Shown in pieces: positions 1 to 5,083 of a stretch of DNA of 6,667 nucleotides (positions are counted from its first letter, which is position 1; each line of letters begins with the position of its first letter). This DNA is from Clostridia bacterium (lineage in GTDB: Bacteria; Bacillota_A; Clostridia; UMGS1810). The DNA lies in contig JAFSBJ010000189.1 in assembly GCA_017437345.1 (NCBI GenBank), forward strand, positions 1 to 6,667. Reading direction: 5' to 3'. The translations under genes were made by a program, and so were the position numbers. Below the pieces are notes generated by a model. It was not told the origin of the DNA, did no database searches, and saw nothing but the letters and a program-made list of their open reading frames with translations.

Positions 1-6
1 AAAACA

Positions 7-282
7 ATGGAAGAAAATAATGTTCTCACTTTCTATGATGAAAATAATGAAGCTGTAGAGCTTGAAATCATTGATTCATTTGAGCTTGCAGGAAAAAAAT
101 ATGCAGCACTCACAACTCCTGAAGATGCAGATTCAGAAGAATCAGAGGTTTATATCATGCGCATCGAAAGCGAATCATCCGGCGAGGATGTTTTCGTTAC
201 TGTTGATGATGATGATGAACTCGACCGTGCATTTGAAATGTTTAAAGACAGATGCGGTGAGGAATATGACATCTTAGACTGA
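7..282 (+). CDS. DUF1292 family protein (YrzB-like), small acidic protein
   Basis: A complete 91-residue protein of the DUF1292 family, whose biochemical role is unknown. The family pattern is clear: an opening beta-rich part (LTFYDENNEAVELEIIDSF, about residues 7-25), then the G-K-K-Y-A-AL segment (about 29-35), an acidic linker, a YIMRIE strand, and a closing acidic stretch with four Asp in a row (residues 67-70) followed by ELDRAFEMFKD. Length is normal for the family. It is soluble, with no signal peptide or membrane segment. Only six bases precede the ATG, so its ribosome binding site lies outside the window. In many Firmicutes a DUF1292 gene follows ireB (yrzL) and the Holliday-junction resolvase gene ruvX (yrrK), so those genes may lie just upstream; that is not visible here. 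The stop codon sits inside the loop of an inverted repeat that precedes the 6S-type RNA. Confidence 0.9.
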   Translation: MEENNVLTFYDENNEAVELEIIDSFELAGKKYAALTTPEDADSEESEVYIMRIESESSGEDVFVTVDDDDELDRAFEMFKDRCGEEYDILD

Positions 283-297
283 TAGCTTTATGTCATA
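265..297. repeat. Perfect 8-bp inverted repeat at the end of the DUF1292 gene
   Basis: TATGACAT (265-272) and ATGTCATA (290-297) are exact reverse complements separated by 17 bases. The left arm lies in the last codons of the DUF1292 gene and the right arm is just past its stop. The left arm contains ATGACA (266-271), a 5/6 match to a -35 hexamer. The repeat could be an operator for the promoter of the downstream RNA, or a weak RNA hairpin ending the upstream transcript. It is not followed by a good U-run (only an interrupted T-rich stretch to 315), so an efficient terminator is unlikely. The pairing is seen in the sequence; any function is inference. Confidence 0.5.
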
Positions 298-299
298 GA

Positions 300-308
300 T
301 GTTATTTG
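300..308 (+). promoter_or_regulatory. Possible extended -10 element for the 6S-type RNA
   Basis: TGTTATTTG contains a TG dinucleotide one base before TATTTG (303-308), an extended -10 arrangement that would place the start of transcription near 314-316, where the closing stem of the RNA begins. TGTTAT (300-305, 4/6 to TATAAT) is an alternative and would start near 312. No good -35 sits at 16-18 bases from either; the nearest good hexamer, ATGACA at 266-271, is too far away. This is a weak call made mainly because an independent RNA gene needs a promoter here. Confidence 0.25.
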
Positions 309-311
309 TGT

Positions 312-490
312 TTTTCCCTGCGGTGTACGAATAAAAGGATTTTATTTTAACCGATAAGATTAGAACGGAATCCTATCTCTGGTTGTGGCTGTAGACCGTA
401 CTTGTATACGGAAACTTTTAAGCAACCAGGCGGAGTCCACCTGCGTAGCAGGTTAAAAATATGTCCTGAGTAACGGCTCTGCGGGGTTAA
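312..490 (+). ncRNA. ssrS: 6S RNA (SsrS-type regulator of RNA polymerase)
   Basis: 6S RNA mimics an open promoter and sequesters housekeeping-sigma RNA polymerase. The architecture fits. A closing stem pairs CCCTGCGG (316-323) with CTGCGGGG (479-486) and continues into the GUGU-CG / CGGC element (323-329 with 474-477). A large bubble follows, then a long irregular apical arm: GGAATCC (367-373) against GGAGTCC (432-438) with one mismatch, then CTGGTTG (379-385) against CAACCAG (423-429), perfect. The arm is capped by a small hairpin, CCGTA (396-400) with TACGG (407-411). On the 3' side of the bubble, ACCTGC/GCAGGT (439-444/448-453) forms the short hairpin known from Firmicutes 6S RNAs. The length of about 175-180 nt is usual. 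The ends are approximate. An intrinsic terminator follows. Assignment is by structure and recalled family sequence, not by a model search. A leader of murD is the alternative, but the terminator argues against it. Confidence 0.8.
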
Positions 491-500
491 CTAAATTATA

Positions 501-529
501 AAGCCAAACAGTGATGTTTGGCTTTTTTT
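501..529 (+). terminator. Rho-independent terminator after the 6S-type RNA
   Basis: AGCCAAACA (502-510) pairs perfectly with TGTTTGGCT (515-523) around a GTGA loop, followed by a run of seven T (523-529). A501 can extend the stem with T524. This is a textbook intrinsic terminator on the + strand. It separates the RNA gene from murD, whose ribosome binding site begins only 15 bases later. That leaves almost no room for a separate murD promoter unless its -35 lies within the terminator (TTGGCT at 518-523 is a poor candidate) or transcription reads through. Confidence 0.9.
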
Positions 530-543
530 CCATATTACATTTT

Positions 544-549
544 AAGGGG
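544..549 (+). promoter_or_regulatory. Ribosome binding site that sets the murD start at TTG 558
   Basis: AAGGGG (544-549) is the only Shine-Dalgarno-like sequence before murD. It ends 8 bases before the TTG at 558, a normal spacing. The in-frame GTG at 549 overlaps this site and so cannot be the start. The first in-frame ATG (588 is internal; 579 heads the segment beginning M-F-K-S) has no binding site of its own. Confidence 0.65.
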
Positions 550-557
550 TGTTTATC

Positions 558-1955
558 TTGTTTAATCCAAATTATGAAATGTTCAAAAGTATGATACTGG
601 GAAAACGCGTTGCTGTTTTAGGTCTTGGCATCAGCAATATTCCGGCTATAGAGTTTCTTTCGGAAAGAGGCGCTCTCATTATCGGATGCGATAAAAAGCC
701 TGCCGATAAATTTGATAAAAATGCTTTTGAAATAATGAAAAAAAGCTGTATAAAAATGCACCTTGGCGATGACTATCTTGATCATCTGGATGATGCCGAC
801 ATCATAATAAAATCCCCCGGGATAAAGGTAAGCGAACCCCAGATTCAAAAAGCAATATCAGATGGTAAAACCGTCACAAGTGAGATAGAAATCTTTATGT
901 CACTTTGTCCCTGCAAGGTTATAGGTGTAACCGGAAGTGATGGCAAAACCACCACCACCACCCTTATCTATGAGATGCTTCGCCACGAAGGCTACAGAAC
1001 CCATGTTGGCGGAAATATTGGCAAACCGCTTCTTTCACAGCTTGAAAATATCTGTGAAGAAGATATGGTTGTTTTGGAGCTTTCGAGCTTTCAGCTTCAG
1101 ACAATGCGCCTTTCACCCGATATATCTGTTGTAACAAATATTTCTCCTAATCATCTTGATTACCATGTTGATATGGCAGAATATATTGATGCCAAGGCAA
1201 ATATTTTTAAATTTCATAATGAAGATTCCAAGCTTGTTGTCAATGAGGATTGCGAAATAACAAATAATTTCAAGAATTCCTATAAATACAAAACAGATAG
1301 CTTCAGCAGAAAAACTCAGACCGAAGGCGCTTATGTAAATGATGGATATATATTCTATCGTGGCAGAAAAATTCTGGATATAGCCCGTATAAAAATCAGC
1401 GGGTGGCATAATGTTGAAAACTATATGGCGGCAATATGCGCTCTTGACGGGTTTGTAAGTGATTCAACAATTAACCATGTTGCATTTAATTTTGGCGGAG
1501 TAGAGCATCGTATGGAATTTGTGAGAAATCTTGATGGTGTCGATTTCTATAATGATTCTATTGGCTCTTCCCCCACAAGAACCATAGCAGGCCTTAGTGC
1601 GCAACCTCCCGGCGATATTGTTCTTATAGCCGGAGGATATGATAAAAACCTTGCTTTCGGAACTCTTGCTGATAAAATCGTGGAGCGTGTGGGTGTTCTT
1701 GTTTTAATGGGTGCAACAGCCGATAAAATAGAAAACGAAGTAAAAAATGCCCAGATAGGCAAGAGAAATGTCCCCGTTGTCCGTGCTGAAAATATGGAAA
1801 ATGCAGTTAAGTCATCCTTTGCCATGGCAAAAGGACTATGCAAGGGAGAGAATAAAGTATCTGTAATTCTTTCGCCTGCGTGTGCAAGCTTTGATATGTA
1901 TAAAAACTTTGAAGAAAGAGGAAACGATTTCAAACAGATTGTTAACTCTTTGTAA
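558..1955 (+). CDS. murD: UDP-N-acetylmuramoyl-L-alanine--D-glutamate ligase (MurD)
   Basis: Cytoplasmic ATP-dependent ligase that adds D-glutamate to UDP-MurNAc-L-alanine in peptidoglycan synthesis. Read from TTG 558 it has 465 residues, normal for MurD. The three Mur-ligase domains are in order. First is an N-terminal Rossmann part (VAVLGLGISN, about 18-27; KSPGI further on). Second is the ATPase centre with P-loop GVTGSDGKTT (123-132, Lys130), ELSSFQLQ, NHLDYH and the probable carbamylated lysine, Lys213, in DAKANIF. Third is a C-terminal domain with EHRME (316-320), NDSIGSSPT (from 332), AGGYDK and the closing SPACASFDMYKNFEERG, characteristic of MurD rather than MurC, E or F. The usual DSKATN motif is DSIGSSP here, so the lysine is isoleucine; I recall similar forms in gut Clostridia. 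It is not in a cell-division/wall cluster; its neighbours are a 6S-type RNA and peptidases. No clear promoter is visible. Confidence 0.95.
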   Translation: MFNPNYEMFKSMILGKRVAVLGLGISNIPAIEFLSERGALIIGCDKKPADKFDKNAFEIMKKSCIKMHLGDDYLDHLDDADIIIKSPGIKVSEPQIQKAISDGKTVTSEIEIFMSLCPCKVIGVTGSDGKTTTTTLIYEMLRHEGYRTHVGGNIGKPLLSQLENICEEDMVVLELSSFQLQTMRLSPDISVVTNISPNHLDYHVDMAEYIDAKANIFKFHNEDSKLVVNEDCEITNNFKNSYKYKTDSFSRKTQTEGAYVNDGYIFYRGRKILDIARIKISGWHNVENYMAAICALDGFVSDSTINHVAFNFGGVEHRMEFVRNLDGVDFYNDSIGSSPTRTIAGLSAQPPGDIVLIAGGYDKNLAFGTLADKIVERVGVLVLMGATADKIENEVKNAQIGKRNVPVVRAENMENAVKSSFAMAKGLCKGENKVSVILSPACASFDMYKNFEERGNDFKQIVNSL

Positions 1956-1962
1956 AATTTAT

Positions 1963-1968
1963 AAGGTG
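1963..1968 (+). promoter_or_regulatory. Ribosome binding site of the first M42 gene
   Basis: AAGGTG (1963-1968), six bases before ATG 1975, sets the start of the first M42 peptidase. The open frame extends upstream to 1882, but that part lies inside murD and has no binding site. Family proteins also begin at the residues encoded from 1975 (an M-x-L-I-x-x-I-E-x-L pattern). Confidence 0.7.
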
Positions 1969-1974
1969 ATTATT

Positions 1975-3018
1975 ATGCGTCTTATTGAATATATTGAAAA
2001 ATTATCTTGCCATAATGCAGTTTCAGGGCATGAACATAAAGTTTCCCTATATCTTAAAAAAGAGCTTGAGAGCCTGCTTTATGAGGTTAATATAGATAAT
2101 CTGGGAAATGTTATAGCATGTAAAAAATCCAAAAACAGCTGTGGCTCTGTGATGCTTGAAGCTCATATGGATGAAATAGGTCTTATGGTCAAGAAAATAT
2201 CAGAAGGTGGATTTCTTGAAGTTGTTCCCGTTGGCGGAATAGATCCAAGAATACTTCCGGGCAATAGCATTGTTATTCATACCAATAATAAAGACTATAG
2301 CGGCGTAATCGGTGCAAAACCACCTCATATGATGAGTGCTGAAGAATATGAACAGGTGATAGGGTTTGATAAGCTCTTTATAGATGCAGGCTTTGATTAT
2401 GACTTTGCCAGAGACAATGTTCCTCTTGGAAGCGTTGTAACATTTGATTCGGAATTTATCAGCCTAAAGGGCAATCAGCTCTGTTCAAAATGTATGGATG
2501 ACAGAGCATCTGTCGCAGTTCTTTTAGATGTTGCCGCAAAGCTTTCAAAAATTGAGCTTAATTATGACCTGTATATATGCATCTGTGTTCAGGAGGAGGT
2601 CGGTCTCAGAGGCTCGGGCGTTGCAGCATATAGTGTAAACCCCGATTTTGCCATTGCGATTGATGTTACCCATGCCAAAACTCCTGATGATTCCAAGCCG
2701 GAATTTAAATGCGGCTCAGGGATTGCTGTGTGTAAGGGACCAAATATTCACCCTGACCTTGTAAAATCGTTTATAAATCATCTTGATAAACATGAGATTC
2801 CCTACGACACCGAAATCGAAGGCGGCAACACAGGAACCGATGCCTGGGCTATCCAGATTGCCCGCGAAGGAATTCCTGTCATGCTTTTGTCGCTTCCGCT
2901 GAAATATATGCATACTCCCGTTGAAACCCTTTCGCTTCTGGATTGCGAATCGCTTTCAAATGCCCTGGAGTCATATTTAAAATCCTTCAAAAGAACGGAG
3001 GATGTTTTATGTTTTTAA
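1975..3018 (+). CDS. M42 family metallo-aminopeptidase, copy 1 (TET/FrvX type)
   Basis: A 347-residue dinuclear-metal aminopeptidase that removes N-terminal residues from peptides; relatives form large tetrahedral cytoplasmic complexes. All M42 active-site residues are present: His64 and Asp66 (AHMDE), metal-bridging Asp175 (MDDRAS), catalytic base Glu207 and ligand Glu208 (VQEEVGLRG), Asp230 (AIDVT) and His313 (YMHTPVE). The interrupting beta domain that drives oligomerisation lies at about residues 70-160 and keeps the GVIGAKPPH segment. The glycine motif is GGNTGTDAWAIQ, marking a different subgroup from the two following paralogs. A C-x-x-C (170, 173) sits directly before the bridging aspartate. 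There is no signal peptide. The gene starts 19 bp after murD and overlaps the next gene by 10 bp, so co-transcription is likely. Substrate preference cannot be read from the sequence; cellulase M, glutamyl aminopeptidase and FrvX are names used for this family. Confidence 0.93.
   Translation: MRLIEYIEKLSCHNAVSGHEHKVSLYLKKELESLLYEVNIDNLGNVIACKKSKNSCGSVMLEAHMDEIGLMVKKISEGGFLEVVPVGGIDPRILPGNSIVIHTNNKDYSGVIGAKPPHMMSAEEYEQVIGFDKLFIDAGFDYDFARDNVPLGSVVTFDSEFISLKGNQLCSKCMDDRASVAVLLDVAAKLSKIELNYDLYICICVQEEVGLRGSGVAAYSVNPDFAIAIDVTHAKTPDDSKPEFKCGSGIAVCKGPNIHPDLVKSFINHLDKHEIPYDTEIEGGNTGTDAWAIQIAREGIPVMLLSLPLKYMHTPVETLSLLDCESLSNALESYLKSFKRTEDVLCF
2997..3001 (+). promoter_or_regulatory. Ribosome binding site of the second M42 gene, inside the first
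   Basis: GGAGG (2997-3001), seven bases before ATG 3009, lies in the last codons of the first M42 gene. It fixes the start of the second gene at 3009, although the open frame runs further back to 2943. The overlap implies translational coupling. Confidence 0.75.
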
Positions 3019-4043
3019 AAGACTTAACAGAACTAAATGGCGTTTCCGGAAATGAAGGTGGCGTTGCAGAATATATCACATCTGCCATATCAGAATATGC
3101 CGATTCGGTAACAAAAGATTTCATAGGAAATGTTGTTTTCTTAAAAAAAGGGAATAACCCTTCCGGAAAGAAAATAGCTGTTTTTGCCCATATGGATGAG
3201 GTAGGCTTTATCGTCACAGGGATAACAGATGACGGATATATAAAGTTTGCTCAGGTTGGCGGACTGGATGACAGAATTCTTTTAACTCAGAGAGTAACCG
3301 TTGGTGAAAATAGTGTTAAAGGTATCATAGGAATAAAAGCTGTTCATCTTCAGTCATCTGATGAAAGAAAAAGAGTTATAAAAACAGATGATATGTATAT
3401 CGATATAGGTGCCGAAAGCAAAGAAGAAGCGCAGAAATATGTAGCCAAAGGCGACTATATATCTTTTGATTCTCCGTTTGTAAATCTTTATGGTTCCCGC
3501 ATCAAAGCAAAAGCTATTGACGACAGAGCCGGCTGTTCCATAATGATGGAGCTTATAAAAAATAACTATGATGAAGATATATATTTTTGCTTCACAGTTC
3601 AGGAAGAAACAGGACTCAGAGGCGCATCGGTTCTTTCAAGACGCATCAATCCCGATGTGGCATTCATTCTTGAAGCAACAACAGCATCCGACACAGCCTT
3701 TTCAAAAGAACAGCTCTATTCAACCACTCTTGGTAAAGGTCCCGTTATAACCATGATGGATAGGGGAGCTTATTCAGATAAAAAGCTCAATAAGTTTGTA
3801 GCAGAAACTGCCGGGTTAAATAATATAGCTTTTCAGTACAAGCTTTCTTCAAATGGCGGAAATGATGCCAGAGCTATCCAGACGGGAGCTTCGGGATGCA
3901 GAGTGTGTTCAATATCGCTTCCCTGCAGATATATTCACTCCCCGGTCTGTGTCGCAGACAGCAAAGATTTTGAAGCAATGAAAAATCTTGTGGATAAGGT
4001 GCTTAATAGGATTCATGAATTTTCCCAAAAGGAGGTTTGTTAA
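3009..4043 (+). CDS. M42 family metallo-aminopeptidase, copy 2
   Basis: A 344-residue paralog of its two neighbours, predicted to be a cytoplasmic dinuclear-metal aminopeptidase. The active-site set is complete: His61 and Asp63 (AHMDE), bridging Asp171 (AIDDRAG), Glu199 and Glu200 (VQEETGLRGA), Glu222 (ILEATTA) and His310 (RYIHSPV). The fourth ligand is Glu rather than the Asp of copies 1 and 3. Aspartate or glutamate is accepted at this place in related di-zinc peptidases, so activity is still expected. The interrupting domain keeps GIIGIKAVH and the MYIDIGAESKEEA segment typical of the family. The glycine motif is GGNDARAIQ, like copy 3 and unlike copy 1. The start at 3009 overlaps the end of copy 1 by 10 bp, and the stop at 4041-4043 directly abuts the next ATG. 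No promoter is visible, so it is almost certainly expressed with its neighbours. The specificity is unknown. Confidence 0.93.
   Translation: MFLKDLTELNGVSGNEGGVAEYITSAISEYADSVTKDFIGNVVFLKKGNNPSGKKIAVFAHMDEVGFIVTGITDDGYIKFAQVGGLDDRILLTQRVTVGENSVKGIIGIKAVHLQSSDERKRVIKTDDMYIDIGAESKEEAQKYVAKGDYISFDSPFVNLYGSRIKAKAIDDRAGCSIMMELIKNNYDEDIYFCFTVQEETGLRGASVLSRRINPDVAFILEATTASDTAFSKEQLYSTTLGKGPVITMMDRGAYSDKKLNKFVAETAGLNNIAFQYKLSSNGGNDARAIQTGASGCRVCSISLPCRYIHSPVCVADSKDFEAMKNLVDKVLNRIHEFSQKEVC
4027..4035 (+). promoter_or_regulatory. Ribosome binding site of the third M42 gene
   Basis: AAAAGGAGG (4027-4035) is the strongest binding site in the window. It lies in the last codons of the second M42 gene, eight bases before ATG 4044. 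The second gene's TAA and this ATG are adjacent, an arrangement that favours re-initiation. Confidence 0.8.
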
Positions 4044-5036
4044 ATGGAGCTTTTAAAAAAACTAACCCATATAACCGCAGTTTCAGGAAATGAGGAAAGC
4101 ATATTTTCTAATATAGTTTCCGAGCTTGGCGATTATGCAGACGAAATATATACAGATAGTCTGAATAATATTATTGTTCATAAAAAAGGTGACGGAAAAA
4201 AACTTATGTTTTCTGCCCATACCGATGAAATCGGAATTATGGCAAACTATATTGATGATAAAGGCTTTATTCGCTTTGCAACAATAGGCGGCGTTGATTT
4301 ATACACCTCTTTGTATCAGAGAGTGGTATTTCAGAATGGAACCATTGGCACAGTATGTTTTGAAAATAAAACTGATATTAAAAAAGATTTAAAAATTCAG
4401 AATATGTATATAGACATAGGCGCATCATCAAAGGCAGAAGCTCTGAATCTTGTTAAACCCGGAGACACAGCTTCCTTTGTGGGAGATTTTTGTGAAAGAG
4501 AGGAAACGGTTGTTTCCAAAGCTCTGGACAACAGAGCCGGAGTGTATATTCTTTGTGAGGCAATAAAGCGCATAAAAAATTCCCCCTTTGATCTTTACTT
4601 TGTGTTTTCTTCTCAGGAGGAAATCGGTCTTCGCGGAGCAAGGACTGCAGCCTATAATATTGAGCCCGATGTAGCCATAGCAGTAGATGTAACAGCAACC
4701 GGTGATACTCCCGAATGTGAAACTCTTGATATAAGCCTTGGTTTGGGTGCGGCAATAAAAATAATGGATAAATCCGTTATCTGTAATAAAAATGTAAGAG
4801 AGTCTCTTGAAAAATGCGCAAAAGAAAATAATATAGCATATCAGTTTGAAATCCTAACATATGGCGGTACCGATGCCGGTGCTATGCAAACAGTAAAATC
4901 AGGCGCAATGACAGGGGCAATATCGCTTCCTCTTCGCTATGTTCACACCCCCTGCGAAACAGCAAATAAAAAAGATATTGAAGCCTGCATAAAACTTGTT
5001 TCCGAATTTTGCATAAAAGACTTTATTTTATCTTGA
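4044..5036 (+). CDS. M42 family metallo-aminopeptidase, copy 3 (divergent oligomerisation domain)
   Basis: A 330-residue M42 paralog, the shortest of the three. All metal and catalytic residues are in place: His59 and Asp61 (AHTDE, with Thr where the others have Met), Asp162 (ALDNRAG), Glu192 and Glu193 (SQEEIGLRGA), Asp215 (AVDVTATG) and His301 (RYVHTPCE). The glycine motif is GGTDAGAMQ. The missing length falls largely in the interrupting domain. There the usual G-x-I-G-x-K-x-x-H stretch is replaced by GTVCFENKTDIKKD, and the GG-(I/L)-D-x-R-I-L pattern of copies 1 and 2 reads GGVDLYTSLYQR. The MYIDIGASSKAEA segment survives. The catalytic core looks intact, while assembly or substrate access may differ. 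It abuts copy 2 and ends within the promoter of iorA. The substrate is unknown; it is most likely an aminopeptidase acting beside its two relatives. Confidence 0.92.
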   Translation: MELLKKLTHITAVSGNEESIFSNIVSELGDYADEIYTDSLNNIIVHKKGDGKKLMFSAHTDEIGIMANYIDDKGFIRFATIGGVDLYTSLYQRVVFQNGTIGTVCFENKTDIKKDLKIQNMYIDIGASSKAEALNLVKPGDTASFVGDFCEREETVVSKALDNRAGVYILCEAIKRIKNSPFDLYFVFSSQEEIGLRGARTAAYNIEPDVAIAVDVTATGDTPECETLDISLGLGAAIKIMDKSVICNKNVRESLEKCAKENNIAYQFEILTYGGTDAGAMQTVKSGAMTGAISLPLRYVHTPCETANKKDIEACIKLVSEFCIKDFILS

Positions 5037-5060
5037 AAAAGTGTTAGAATATAATATATT
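5033..5060 (+). promoter_or_regulatory. Predicted sigma-A promoter of iorA
   Basis: TTGAAA (5033-5038, 5/6 to TTGACA) and TATATT (5055-5060, 5/6 to TATAAT) are separated by 16 bases, predicting a start of transcription near 5067, about 17 bases before the iorA ATG. A perfect TATAAT also occurs at 5050-5055 but has only a weak upstream hexamer (TTTATC, 5027-5032). The -35 overlaps the stop codon of the third M42 gene. No terminator hairpin lies between, so read-through from the peptidase genes could also feed iorA. Confidence 0.55.
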
Positions 5061-5083
5061 TATCATAAGGAAGGAATAAACAA

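Noticed and set aside
205..216. Four GAT triplets in a row
   Set aside because: They encode the acidic stretch typical of DUF1292 proteins and are too short for a meaningful repeat.
312..500. T-box or other riboswitch leader controlling murD
   Set aside because: No T-box sequence or known aptamer core is recognisable, and the closing stem, bubble and long arm fit 6S RNA better; the terminator then reads as the end of an RNA gene.
549..557. GTG at 549 as the murD start
   Set aside because: It overlaps the only ribosome binding site (AAGGGG, 544-549); TTG 558 has normal spacing.
948..962. Five ACC triplets in a row, possible microsatellite
   Set aside because: They encode threonines directly after the MurD P-loop lysine, where Thr/Ser runs are normal.
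1547..1933. 128-codon open frame on the minus strand
   Set aside because: It is antisense to well-conserved murD motifs, has no recognisable domain, and its composition follows the opposite strand's codons.
1882..1974. Upstream extension of the first M42 protein into murD
   Set aside because: It lies inside the end of murD, has no ribosome binding site, and adds residues not typical of the family; ATG 1975 has a good site.
2943..3008. Upstream extension of the second M42 protein
   Set aside because: It lies inside the first M42 gene, and GGAGG at 2997-3001 points to ATG 3009.
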